Shown here piece after piece: positions 33,486 through 41,512 of a stretch of 64,000 nucleotides of DNA. Origin of the DNA: Streptomyces sennicomposti (lineage in GTDB: Bacteria > Actinomycetota > Actinomycetes > Streptomycetales > Streptomycetaceae); the NCBI RefSeq assembly GCF_019890635.1, contig NZ_JAIOAB010000022.1, positions 36,576 to 100,575 of the forward strand, written 5' to 3'. Position 1 is the stretch's first letter; each line of letters opens with the position of its first letter. The notes under the pieces are model-generated. The model saw only the letters and a program-made list of their open reading frames with translations, did no database searches and was not told the origin of the DNA. The translations under genes and the position numbers were made by a program.

Positions 33486-35083
33486 GCCGCCCCCGCCGGG
33501 GCGGGGCCGCGGTGGGCGGCGAGGAAGGCGCGCAGCGGGGCCCGGTGGATCTCCTCGCTGTCCCACTCGTTCTCCAGGTTCTCGGTGAGATGGTGCTCGG
33601 CGACGAACGCGCCGGCCCGGTACCAGCGGACCACCGGATGCAGGTAGCGGCCGTCGAGTCCTCGCACGTCCTGCTGGGAGGTGCGGCCCGCGGTGACGTC
33701 GAAGGGATCGACCCGGTCGTGGTCCGCGCCGTACTCCAGGGTGATCACCGCGTGGGCGTCCGCCGCCCCGAAGTCCCCGGCCCGTACGGCGCCTGGCACA
33801 TGCCGCACGGGGACCTCCTCGGCGTAGCGCAGCGCGCCGTCGGGGCCCACGAGCAGCAGGTCGCCGAGGACGCCGAACTGCTGCCACAGCGCGGAGGAGC
33901 GGTTGACGCGGGAGACGACGGCGTCGACGGCCGCCTCGACGGTGTCCCCGAGGTCCCGCGTCGGCCACGGTTCGCCGTGGTGGCGCTGTCGCAGCGCCCG
34001 GTGCAGGGCGCGCACCGAGTAGCGGAAGCCGTGGATGAAGCCGGTCGTGGCCTTCTTGAAGTCGGCGCCCTGCATCAGCGTCCCGGCGAAGTACAGTCCG
34101 GGCACGTTGACGGACTCGCCGACGGGTGTGAGGGCGGGGAACCTGCCGTCGACGATCAGATCGGGCACACAGGTGTCGTCGAAGACCGAGACGTCCATGC
34201 GGAATCCGGTCGCGACGATCACCCGGTCGTAGCGCAGGTCCTTGACCACCTCCTCGACCCGCTCGAAGGCGACCGGTACCCGGAAGCCGTCCTCCTCCTC
34301 GCGGACGGCGAGCACCCGGCCGTCGAGCACGGCGTTCTGCGACTTCAGCTGGTAGCTGTCCAGGAAGTTGTTGTTCACCGCGCGCAGGTGGCCGACGTAG
34401 TGCGACCGCCAGGCCAGCCGCAGCGAGCCGGAGCCGATCACATGGATGACGGCCGCCGTCTCCATCAGGCTGTCGGCGGTCTCGAAGGCCGAGTTGCCCC
34501 GGCCGATGACCAGCACCCGCTGGTCGGTGAACGACTGCGGGTCGGGGTCGAACGTGTCGTAGCGTTCGGCCAGTTCGATGCCGGGGACGGACGGCAGGTT
34601 CGGCAGGGGCACGCCGGTGGCCACCACCAGGCGGCGGGTGCGCCAGGTGTTCCCGGTGCGATCGGTGACGGTGAAGACGCTCTCGTCGCCGTCGCCCGCG
34701 CCGTCGCCGTCGTCGCGGGAGATGCGTTCCACGGCCGTGTCGTACCGTACGCGCACCCCGGTGCGGGCGGCGTAGTCGGACAGGTAGCGGACCATGTCGT
34801 CGGCCGGCGGGAAGTAGCGCCGGCCGTAGCGGGTGAAGAGCAGTTCCGGATCGTCGCTCAGCAGCGAGTTCCAGTCCATCCGCAGCCGCAGCTCCGGGTC
34901 GTCGTATCCGGTGTGCACCTTGTTGATCGAGATGAGTCGGCGGTGCCGGGGAAACCGGGCGAAGAACGTCCCCGGACCGCTGCCGCGTTCCAGTACGACG
35001 TAGTCGGCACCGTCACGCTCCAGTGAGGCGGCGAGTTGGAGTCCCGCGGGCCCCGCTCCGATGATCAGGTAGTCGTGCGCCAT
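33482..35083 (-). CDS. FAD/NAD(P)-dependent oxidoreductase, FMO/FOXRED2-like (paralogue 2)
   Basis: A 533-residue paralogue of the protein at 26565-28109 with the same layout: GAGPAGLQLA at the N-terminus, VIGRGNSAFETA as the second nucleotide motif, NNNFLDSYQLKSQNAVLDG, and a C-terminal EHHLTENLENEWD. It is longer by an Asp/Gly-rich insert near residue 120 (DDGDGAGDGDES). ATG at 35083 is 7 bp from a TAGCTT box and has no ribosome site, so the message should be leaderless. It leads a four-gene operon (oxidase, P450, antiporter). Two divergent copies in one cluster suggest successive oxidations or a heteromeric enzyme. Confidence 0.85.
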   Translation of the reverse strand: MAHDYLIIGAGPAGLQLAASLERDGADYVVLERGSGPGTFFARFPRHRRLISINKVHTGYDDPELRLRMDWNSLLSDDPELLFTRYGRRYFPPADDMVRYLSDYAARTGVRVRYDTAVERISRDDGDGAGDGDESVFTVTDRTGNTWRTRRLVVATGVPLPNLPSVPGIELAERYDTFDPDPQSFTDQRVLVIGRGNSAFETADSLMETAAVIHVIGSGSLRLAWRSHYVGHLRAVNNNFLDSYQLKSQNAVLDGRVLAVREEEDGFRVPVAFERVEEVVKDLRYDRVIVATGFRMDVSVFDDTCVPDLIVDGRFPALTPVGESVNVPGLYFAGTLMQGADFKKATTGFIHGFRYSVRALHRALRQRHHGEPWPTRDLGDTVEAAVDAVVSRVNRSSALWQQFGVLGDLLLVGPDGALRYAEEVPVRHVPGAVRAGDFGAADAHAVITLEYGADHDRVDPFDVTAGRTSQQDVRGLDGRYLHPVVRWYRAGAFVAEHHLTENLENEWDSEEIHRAPLRAFLAAHRGPAPAGAA

Positions 35084-35090
35084 GGACCGG

Positions 35091-35138
35091 AAGCTATCCA
35101 CCCGTTTTCAGAGCGCTCTGAGATTCACCGCCTACGTT
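35091..35138. promoter_or_regulatory. Symmetric bidirectional leaderless promoter/operator
   Basis: A perfect palindrome TCAGAGCGCTCTGA (35108-35121) lies between two divergent genes. Leftward: 11 bp, TAGCTT (35096-35091), 7 bp, ATG at 35083. Rightward: 11 bp, TACGTT (35133-35138), 7 bp, GTG at 35146. The palindrome therefore occupies the -35 region of both promoters at the same distance, exactly as at 26526-26557. Confidence 0.8.
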
Positions 35139-35145
35139 TCCCCGC

Positions 35146-36675
35146 GTGCTGACCCCTACGGACACCGTCTCGCTCACCGGTCCCCTGGCCCCCGCCGCGC
35201 TGCGCCGCGCGGCAGCGCCGCTCACCGTCGCCGTGGACGACGCGGCCCGCGCGCGCGTCGAACGCGGCAGGCGCCTGTTCGACGCGCTGCGGCACGACGA
35301 CGGCGCGGCCCGCCCGATCTACGGCGCGACCACCGGCTTCGGCGCGCTCGTCGGATACGCGGGCCGCGCCGACGAGGCCGACCAGTGCGACAACACGCTC
35401 GCCCATCTGGGCGCCGGACAGGGACCGGACCTGCCGCACGCGATCGTGCGCGCCGCACTGCTGCTGCGCACGCGCTCCCTCGCCCAGGGCGCCTCCGGGG
35501 TGTCGGTCGAGGTCGTGGACCGGCTCGCCGCGATGTTCGCCACGACCTTCTGCCCCGCCGTCCCCCGCTTCGGCTCCGTCGGCGCGAGCGGCGATCTGAT
35601 TCCGCTCGCCTACGCGACGCAGGCGCTGCGCGGCCGGGGCCACGCCTACGCGGACGGCCGCCGTATGCCCGCCGCTGACGCGCTGGCCGTCGCCGGGCTG
35701 CGGCCGCTGGGGCTGGACGGCCGTGACGCGCTCGCCCTCGTCAACGGCACCTCGGTCACCACGGCGGCTCTCGCCCTGGCGTGCGACGCCGTGCGCGCCG
35801 CGCACCGCTCGCTCACCTCGCTCACCTGCCTGCTCGTCGACGTCCTCGGCTGCGATCCCGGCTTCCTCGACGCCGATCTGCTGCGCGCCTACGGCCACGC
35901 CGGTGCGATCGACGCCGGAGCACGCATGCGGCACACCCTCGCCGGCTGCACGCCGTCCGGGTCCCGGCCGTTGCAGGAGCCGTACTCCCTGCGCTGTTCC
36001 CCGCAGTTGCTGGGCGCGGCCGAGGACGCGCTGCGGTACGTGGACGGCGTGGTCACCGCGGATCTCGGCGGAATCAGCGACAACCCGCTGTTCTTTCCCG
36101 GCGGCGCGGGCGAGGCGGCGCCGGGCAAGGTGGTGCACGGGGGGAACTTCTTCGGGCAGCCCGCCGCGTTCGCCGCCGACCTGCTGGCGTCCGTCGCCGC
36201 CCAGCTGGGCAATCTCGCCGAACGCCAGCTCGACCTGCTGGTGGACCCGGTGCGCAACGGCGGCCTCCCGCCGATGCTCGCCACCGCGCCGGGCGCCCAG
36301 CACGGTCTGCAGGGGGTGCAGTTGGCCACCACCGCTCTGGTCGCGGAGATCCGCCGGGCGGCCGCCCCCGCGAGCATGCAGAGTCTGCCGACCAATCTGC
36401 ACAACCAGGACGTCGTGCCGTTCGGCACCCAGGCGGCCCTGCGCTCCCACGACATGGCGGAACTGCTCGGGCTGCTGTGCGGGTCGCTGGCGCTCGGTCT
36501 GCGCCAGGCCGTCCACGTCGGCGCCCGGCGGCCCACCGCGCCCCGGTGCGCCGCGCTGCTGGACGCTCTCGCCGAGGCGATCGCGCCGGTCGATCCCGAC
36601 CGTCCGCTGGACGCCGACGTACGGGCCGCCGCCCGCCTCCTGGTCACCCACGACGTCACCCACGATCTGCCGTGA
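35146..36675 (+). CDS. MIO-type aromatic amino acid ammonia lyase (HAL/PAL/TAL family)
   Basis: A 509-residue lyase with a leaderless GTG start. The self-formed MIO electrophile comes from Ala147-Ser148-Gly149 in GSVGASGDLIPLAY; the catalytic Tyr59 is in IYGATTGFG; VNGTS, DNPLFF and LHNQDVV are intact. The specificity loop reads DNTLAHLGAG, with a His-Leu pair (87-88) like that of tyrosine ammonia lyases, whereas histidine lyases usually have Ser-His. A cinnamate-type acid is therefore the likely product, though sequence cannot settle it. No other histidine-degradation (hut) gene is nearby. Its last 20 bp overlap the end of the sensor-kinase gene. Confidence 0.87.
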   Translation: MLTPTDTVSLTGPLAPAALRRAAAPLTVAVDDAARARVERGRRLFDALRHDDGAARPIYGATTGFGALVGYAGRADEADQCDNTLAHLGAGQGPDLPHAIVRAALLLRTRSLAQGASGVSVEVVDRLAAMFATTFCPAVPRFGSVGASGDLIPLAYATQALRGRGHAYADGRRMPAADALAVAGLRPLGLDGRDALALVNGTSVTTAALALACDAVRAAHRSLTSLTCLLVDVLGCDPGFLDADLLRAYGHAGAIDAGARMRHTLAGCTPSGSRPLQEPYSLRCSPQLLGAAEDALRYVDGVVTADLGGISDNPLFFPGGAGEAAPGKVVHGGNFFGQPAAFAADLLASVAAQLGNLAERQLDLLVDPVRNGGLPPMLATAPGAQHGLQGVQLATTALVAEIRRAAAPASMQSLPTNLHNQDVVPFGTQAALRSHDMAELLGLLCGSLALGLRQAVHVGARRPTAPRCAALLDALAEAIAPVDPDRPLDADVRAAARLLVTHDVTHDLP

Positions 36676-37918
36676 CCGGGGGCGCCGGGGGCCGTCCGGG
36701 CCGGGGCGGGGGGCAGGGAAGCCGGATGGTGAACCGGGCGCCCCGGCCCGGACGGCCGGTGACGCCGACCGTGCCGCCGTGGCCCGTGACCACCTCCCGC
36801 AGCAGCGCGAGCCCCAGCCCGTACCGGCCGTCGCCGCCGTTCCCGCCCCGGTGGAACCGCTCGAAGAGCCGGTCCGCCTCGGCGGGGTCGAGACCGGAAC
36901 CGGTGTCCGCGACGGTCAGTTCGGCCTCGCGGCCGGACCGCGTGACGCTCACCCGGATCCGCCCGCCCTGCGGGGTGTGGCTGATCGCGTTGGCCAGCAG
37001 TTCTCCCACGGCGCGGCGCAGCGCGGACTCGATCCCGGTGACGAACAGGGGCTGCGGCGGGCCGTCCACGGTGACGGTGAGCCGGCCGTCCCGTACCCGG
37101 TCGGCTTCCTCGGCGGCCACCGACCGGGCCAGCGCCACCAGGTCGACCGGCCGCCGCTGCGACAGCCGGGCCGGCCCCGCGGTGAGACTCGCGGACAGCA
37201 GCAGATCGTCGAGGACCTCCCCGAGCCGGCCGGCCGAACCGACCAGGCGGTCCAGTCCGGCGCGGTGCGCGGCCGGCAGTTCCTCGGCCGCGGCCTGCCG
37301 GGCCAGCAGCTGGGCCCGCGTGTGGACCTGGGTGACCGGAGTGCGCAGCTCGTGGCTGGCGTCCGTGACGAACCGGCGCTGCCTGGCGAGCGCGTCGGCC
37401 AGCGGGGCGACCGCCAGCCTGCCGAGGACCGCCCCGGTGAGGGCGGCGGCGACCAGGCCCACCGCCTCGGCGACGGCCAGGGCGGACCACAGGTGGGTGC
37501 GGTCGGCCAGTTGGAAGCGCATGTCGAACACCGCCTGCACCACCTTCCCGTCGGCTCTGGCCTGGGTGCGCACCAGGTAGACCGTGTCGTCGCGGCGCAC
37601 GGTGCGTTCCACGGCCGTACGGGTCCGGCGCACCCGGTCCAGGTCGGCGCGGACCGGGAACCCGCGCGGGGCGTTCGGGAGCGGGGCCACGCCCGGCGCG
37701 TACAGCCAGGTGCACACGGGTGGGCTCGCCAGGTCGCCGAGCGCCGCACCGTAGCGCAGCTCTCGCCACACCTGCTCGTTCTGCGCCCGCGTCATCATGA
37801 CGTCCGCGATGGCGCCGACCCCGGTGACCAGCAGCGTGATGATCGCCGCGGTGATCACGGCGATCCGCAGCCGGGCGCGGCGCACGGCCGCCCGGTCCGG
37901 GTTCCCGGACGGTCTCAC
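36656..37918 (-). CDS. Two-component sensor histidine kinase
   Basis: A 420-residue kinase starting at a GTG that overlaps the response-regulator stop (GTGA). TM1 is about residues 18-40, a periplasmic/extracellular domain runs to 142, and TM2 is about 143-167. The HisKA box has the phospho-accepting His189 in FVTDASHELRTPVTQ. The N box (ELLANAISHTP), G1 (VADTGSGLD) and G2 (GRYGLGLALL) form the ATPase. The C-terminal tail is Pro/Arg-rich. The extracellular part shows no familiar sensor fold. Confidence 0.92.
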   Translation of the reverse strand: MRPSGNPDRAAVRRARLRIAVITAAIITLLVTGVGAIADVMMTRAQNEQVWRELRYGAALGDLASPPVCTWLYAPGVAPLPNAPRGFPVRADLDRVRRTRTAVERTVRRDDTVYLVRTQARADGKVVQAVFDMRFQLADRTHLWSALAVAEAVGLVAAALTGAVLGRLAVAPLADALARQRRFVTDASHELRTPVTQVHTRAQLLARQAAAEELPAAHRAGLDRLVGSAGRLGEVLDDLLLSASLTAGPARLSQRRPVDLVALARSVAAEEADRVRDGRLTVTVDGPPQPLFVTGIESALRRAVGELLANAISHTPQGGRIRVSVTRSGREAELTVADTGSGLDPAEADRLFERFHRGGNGGDGRYGLGLALLREVVTGHGGTVGVTGRPGRGARFTIRLPCPPPRPGRPPAPPVTADRG

Positions 37919-38595
37919 AGCGCCCCCAGCCGGTAGCCGAGCCCGCGGACCGTGCGCACGACCTTCGTGCCGAGCTTGCGGCGCAGGTAGTAGACGTAGG
38001 TGTCCACGATGGAGGACGCGGGCGCCTCCTCGAACACCGTCCGGCGCAGTTCCGCCCGCGTGTACACGACGTGGGGGCGCGAGGCGAGGGCCCACAGCAG
38101 CGCGAACTCCCGCGCGGCGAGCGCGATGCGCTCCCCGTCGGCCAGTTCGACCGCCCGGTGGGCGACGAGGAGGCGTCCCGAGCCGATGCTGAGGACGTCG
38201 GTGACGTCGAGCGCCCGCCGGCACAACGCCCTTAATCGCGCGCTGAGTTCGTCGAGGTCGAACGGCTTGACCAGGTAGTCGTCGGCGCCGGCGTCCAGGC
38301 CGTCCACCCGGTCGTGCACGGTGCCCATCGCGGTCAGCAGCAGCACCGGGGTGCGCAGCGCTCGGGACCGGAGGCGGCTGAGCAGGTCGAGACCGTCCAG
38401 CACCGGCAGCCGCCGGTCGAGGACGAGTACGTCGTAGCGGCGGGTGAGGCCGAGGTGCAGCCCCTGTTGCCCGTCCGTGGCGACGTCGACCGTGTACCCC
38501 TCGTCCCGCAGTACCGTTTCCAGCATCGCGGCCAGTTCCCGGTCGTCCTCGACCAGCAGCAGCCGCCCGGCCTCCCGGACCACGGCTTGCGTCAC
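37915..38595 (-). CDS. OmpR-family response regulator with a TTA codon
   Basis: A 226-residue regulator. The receiver has the phospho-Asp at 60 (DVLVLDRRLPVLDG) and Lys in YLVKPFDLDEL; the C-terminal winged helix contains REFALLWALASRPHVVYTR and VRTVRGLGYRLG. GTG at 38595 follows GGGAGAGGG and gives a normal length; an in-frame ATG at 38631 is less likely. Codon 121 (38235-38233) is TTA, the rare Leu codon read by the bldA tRNA in Streptomyces, so production may be tied to development. The kinase follows with a 4-bp overlap. Confidence 0.93.
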   Translation of the reverse strand: MTQAVVREAGRLLLVEDDRELAAMLETVLRDEGYTVDVATDGQQGLHLGLTRRYDVLVLDRRLPVLDGLDLLSRLRSRALRTPVLLLTAMGTVHDRVDGLDAGADDYLVKPFDLDELSARLRALCRRALDVTDVLSIGSGRLLVAHRAVELADGERIALAAREFALLWALASRPHVVYTRAELRRTVFEEAPASSIVDTYVYYLRRKLGTKVVRTVRGLGYRLGAL

Positions 38596-38628
38596 TGTCC
38601 CTCTCCCCTCGCTCGGCCCTGTTTCCTT

Positions 38629-38644
38629 CAACGCTCAAGCGTTG
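38629..38644. promoter_or_regulatory. Palindrome upstream of the response regulator
   Basis: CAACGCT-CA-AGCGTTG, perfect 7-bp arms, 34-49 bp before the GTG start. It may be an operator for autoregulation or for another factor; OmpR-type proteins more often use direct repeats, so the binder is open. Confidence 0.5.
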
Positions 38645-38703
38645 CAGGAGAGTTCACGGTGAGGGAGGGGGCCTCGGGGGTCAGTGGCACGAGCGGCGGG
38701 GCG

Positions 38704-39381
38704 TCAGTCCGCGGGGCGGAACGGGATGTCCTCACGCGGCCACCTGGTGTCGTGCCGGAACGCCTCGCTGTCGAAGCCGGCGAGGGTGTCGCGGAGCTGG
38801 CGGAGGTTTCCCAGCTCGAAGTACAGGGCGCGCAAGGAGTACTGCGACACCGCCATGGTGTACCGGCGGTCCTCGTGCGGGATCAGTCCCATCTCCTCGG
38901 CTCGACGGTGCGCCCAGACCACGTCGCGGATGTCCTCGTCCACCCGCCGCAGGCGGGCGTCGAGGAGATCGAGCAGCTTCGGCAGCGGCACCCCCCGGCC
39001 GAGGAAGACGCGGAGCAGTGTGGGGTCCTTGACGATCACGGCGTCGTCGTCCCCCTCGGCGACCCATCGCCTCAGCGTGCGCTCGCCCGACCGGGTGATG
39101 TGGAAGACCTGGGCGCGGCGGGATCCGCCGAGCGACACCTCGCTGTCCTGGACGAGGCCGAGAGCCAACAGGCGCCGCAGTTCACGGCGGATGTGGCTGA
39201 CGGCCGGCGCCCAGTAGAAGAAGCGCAGGGCGAAGGTCGTCCGTTGCTTGATCTCGCCCGCCGAGAGCTTCTCGCCGTTGACGGACAGGATGCCGAGCAC
39301 GGCGTACGCGGTGGCGGACAGGTCTTCGGCGGGAGCCCCGTCGTCCGACCCATCTTCTGGCGTGTCGTTGTTCTCCTCCAC
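38704..39381 (-). CDS. PadR-family transcriptional regulator
   Basis: A 225-residue regulator. The PadR winged helix covers about residues 20-100 (LSATAYAVLGILSVNGEKLSAGEIKQ, then VFHITRSGERTLRRWV), followed by a long helical dimerisation domain (LLDARLRRVDEDIRDVVW). GTG at 39381 is chosen because a TATACT box ends 6 bp upstream and no ribosome site exists, i.e. a leaderless start; a longer frame to 39432 would cover its own promoter. It is divergent from an MBL hydrolase gene, and both carry a GACTANTAGNC site. Confidence 0.85.
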   Translation of the reverse strand: MEENNDTPEDGSDDGAPAEDLSATAYAVLGILSVNGEKLSAGEIKQRTTFALRFFYWAPAVSHIRRELRRLLALGLVQDSEVSLGGSRRAQVFHITRSGERTLRRWVAEGDDDAVIVKDPTLLRVFLGRGVPLPKLLDLLDARLRRVDEDIRDVVWAHRRAEEMGLIPHEDRRYTMAVSQYSLRALYFELGNLRQLRDTLAGFDSEAFRHDTRWPREDIPFRPAD

Positions 39382-39387
39382 GCGAGG

Positions 39388-39393
39388 AGTATA
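39388..39393 (-). promoter_or_regulatory. -10 box of the leaderless padR gene
   Basis: TATACT on the minus strand, 6 bp before the GTG start. No convincing -35 hexamer was seen at the expected distance, where the operator-like GACTATTAGAC lies slightly further upstream. Confidence 0.55.
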
Positions 39394-39417
39394 GGCCGAC
39401 GATCCATCGATTCGTTG

Positions 39418-39428
39418 GACTATTAGAC
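39418..39428. promoter_or_regulatory. GACTATTAGAC, candidate PadR operator 1
   Basis: It matches the second copy (39560-39570) at 9 of 11 bases and lies 37-47 bp upstream of the padR start, over its -35 region. Confidence 0.5.
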
Positions 39429-39559
39429 CCATGCGGCGGATCAGCGTTCGCGGGTCTTAGGGGATTACAGTGAGTCAATAGGCCTTGTTTCAGCGGGCGT
39501 CACGGCCCCGACGCTCACGGTTGGCCACATGGAGGGCCGCTTCACCGACGAATCCATAG

Positions 39560-39570
39560 GACTAGTAGTC
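39560..39570. promoter_or_regulatory. GACTAGTAGTC, candidate PadR operator 2
   Basis: Perfect 5-bp arms around a central G, 36-46 bp upstream of the MBL hydrolase start. The paired sites suggest that PadR controls both divergent genes. Confidence 0.55.
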
Positions 39571-39605
39571 TCACTGACGACGACCGACGGCGAGGAGGAA
39601 GAGAA

Positions 39606-40484
39606 GTGAGGATTCCGGACAACGAGGACCGGCTGCGCCGGCCGGCGCGCATCCGTTCACTGCGGGTCGGCGACCTCCGCGTGAGCTATGTGCCGGACGG
39701 CGTGGTCAAGATGGTCCCGCGCAGCCTCTTCCCGGCGACGTCGGACGAGACGTGGGCGCGGAACAGCCGGTACCTGGACTCCTCGGGCTGGTTGACGATC
39801 AGCGCGGGCGGACTGCTGATCGAGAACGGCGAACGCGCCATGCTCGTCGACGCCGGTTACGGCCCCTTCACCGAGCCGGTCTCGATGATGGAGCACGGCA
39901 TGGCGACCATGTACGGCGGTTCGCTTCTCGACAGCCTCGACAGGCTCGGCCGCGGTCCGCACGACATCGAGACGGTGGCGATCACCCATCTCCACATCGA
40001 GCACCTGGGCTGGGCGGCGCACCCGGCGCCGGGCGAGTCCGAACCCGCCTTCGCGCACGCGGCGTACCTCGTCTCACAGCGGGAGTGGGACGACCGCCGC
40101 ACGACGTTCGGAGTCACCGAGGAAGTCGCGGCGGCCCTCGCTCGCCGGGTGCGCACCGTGGCGGACGGGGACGAGGTGTTCCCCGGGGTACGCGCCGTCG
40201 CGCTGCCCGGCCACACGGCCGGGCAGATGGGATACGAAGTGACATCCGCCGGCGAACGGCTGCTCGCGTTCGCCGACGTCCTGCACTCTCCGGTGCAGGT
40301 GGCGCATCCGGACTGGACGATCGTCGGGGAATCGGCTGCCGAGGAGTCCGCCGGGCTCCGGCGCGAGGTGCTCGGACGGCTGGCCGATGAGGGCACGATC
40401 GGATTCGGCGTCCATTTCGCCGACGTCCCCTTCGGCCGCGTCCGGCGCATGGGCGACTCCTTCGCCTGGGAGCCGCTGGCCTGA
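39606..40484 (+). CDS. MBL-fold metallohydrolase (lactonase-like)
   Basis: A 292-residue metallo-beta-lactamase-fold enzyme from a GTG with AGGAGGAAGAG upstream. The metal motif is THLHIEHLGW, i.e. HxHxEH in place of the usual HxHxDH. Further ligands are His in LPGHTAGQMGYEV, Asp in LAFADVLHSP, and His in IGFGVHFAD. The layout resembles AHL-lactonase/AttM-type hydrolases, and a quorum-signal, lactone or thioester substrate is possible. It is divergent from padR and convergent with an SDR gene. Confidence 0.85.
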   Translation: MRIPDNEDRLRRPARIRSLRVGDLRVSYVPDGVVKMVPRSLFPATSDETWARNSRYLDSSGWLTISAGGLLIENGERAMLVDAGYGPFTEPVSMMEHGMATMYGGSLLDSLDRLGRGPHDIETVAITHLHIEHLGWAAHPAPGESEPAFAHAAYLVSQREWDDRRTTFGVTEEVAAALARRVRTVADGDEVFPGVRAVALPGHTAGQMGYEVTSAGERLLAFADVLHSPVQVAHPDWTIVGESAAEESAGLRREVLGRLADEGTIGFGVHFADVPFGRVRRMGDSFAWEPLA

Positions 40485-40669
40485 CTGACCGCTGTGGACG
40501 CGGTACCAGGGACCGTCCCAGCAGCCGGGCTGTGCGCTGTCGCTCATCGGGCTGGTGTGCCGGGCGGAACCGTCCGCCTCGGCCATCCCCTTGTACGACG
40601 GTTCCTGAGCGTCTGCCCGGCCAAGGGAAGACAGACGCCTCAGGCCCGTGAACCACTGCGGCCACAGCA
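40485..40669. other. Intergenic, convergent MBL hydrolase and SDR genes
   Basis: This gap contains a small hairpin, GGCGGA-N4-TCCGCC (40563-40578), a weak terminator candidate. On the minus strand 40490-40650 reads as an uninterrupted frame (including SDSAQPGCWDGPWYR) that matches nothing I recognise and lacks a start. Confidence 0.4.
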
Positions 40670-41413
40670 CTAAAGTTGCGAAGCCCCTCCGTCGACAGGA
40701 AACTCCGTTCCCGTCGAGAAGGTCGCGTCGAATGCCAAGTACGCCACTGCGGCGGCCACTTCCTCGGGCGTCCCCATCCGCTGCATCGGATTGGTGCTGC
40801 GGTAGGTGTCCTTCATCGTCTCGACGAGATCGGCGGGCAGGGAGCGGTCCAGGATGCCCGTGTCGATCGGGCCGGGGCTCACGGCGTTGACGCGCACCTT
40901 GCGCGGAAGCAGCTCGCGGGCCAGGGTGCGCGTCATCGACCGCAGGGCCGCTTTGCTCGCCGAGTAGACGCTGAGCGCGTCGAGCCCCAGGACGTTCACC
41001 ACCGACGTGGTGAGGACCACGCCGCTTCCCTCGCGCAACAGCGGCGCCAGCGCCTGCACCGTGAAGTACGGGCCCTTGGCGTTGACGTCGAACAGGGCGT
41101 CGTACATCTCCTCCGTCGTCGACTCGAACGGCGCGGACGCCGTGACACCGGCGTTGACGAACAGCGCGTCCACCGTGCCGAACCGCTCCTGGACCGTGCC
41201 GGCCAGCGCCTTGATGTCCTCCAGGGACGCGGCGTCGCTGCGGACGGCGACCGCCTTGTCCCCCAACTGCTCCAGCGCGGCGTCCAGGGTGTCTCGGGTG
41301 CGGCCGGTGATCAGTACGTGCGCCCCACCGTCCGCGAACAACCGGGCCGTCGTCAGGCCGATGCCGCTGCTTCCGCCGGTGATCACGATCTTCTTGCCGT
41401 CGTAAGTGGTCAT
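40670..41413 (-). CDS. Short-chain dehydrogenase/reductase (classical SDR)
   Basis: A 247-residue SDR. The cofactor motif is TGGSSGIG (residues 12-19), NAG is at about 89-91, catalytic Ser is in TTSVVNV, and YSASK supplies Tyr and Lys. GRTRDTLDAAL after beta-2 favours NADP(H). It is divergent from a LysR regulator across 99 bp, which is probably its controller. The substrate is unknown. Confidence 0.9.
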   Translation of the reverse strand: MTTYDGKKIVITGGSSGIGLTTARLFADGGAHVLITGRTRDTLDAALEQLGDKAVAVRSDAASLEDIKALAGTVQERFGTVDALFVNAGVTASAPFESTTEEMYDALFDVNAKGPYFTVQALAPLLREGSGVVLTTSVVNVLGLDALSVYSASKAALRSMTRTLARELLPRKVRVNAVSPGPIDTGILDRSLPADLVETMKDTYRSTNPMQRMGTPEEVAAAVAYLAFDATFSTGTEFPVDGGASQL

Positions 41414-41500
41414 GCCCACAAGCCAAATACCCACCCGCACACCCTGTCCAAGACCTGTTCCGCATGCCGTGATGCCCCCGGCGTATGACGACGCGCGACG

Positions 41501-41506
41501 TATCCT
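41501..41506 (+). promoter_or_regulatory. -10 box of a probably leaderless lysR gene
   Basis: TATCCT lies 6 bp before the ATG at 41513, too close for a leader with a ribosome site. Confidence 0.45.
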
Positions 41507-41512
41507 GGGCGA

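Noticed and set aside
35146..36675. Histidine utilisation (hutH)
   Set aside because: There is no urocanase, imidazolonepropionase or hut regulator nearby, the specificity loop has His-Leu and not Ser-His, and the promoter is shared with a biosynthetic operon.
40490..40650. Minus-strand peptide frame ending near SDSAQPGCWDGPWYR
   Set aside because: There is no start codon with a ribosome site and no recognised family; it was left as part of the intergenic entry.
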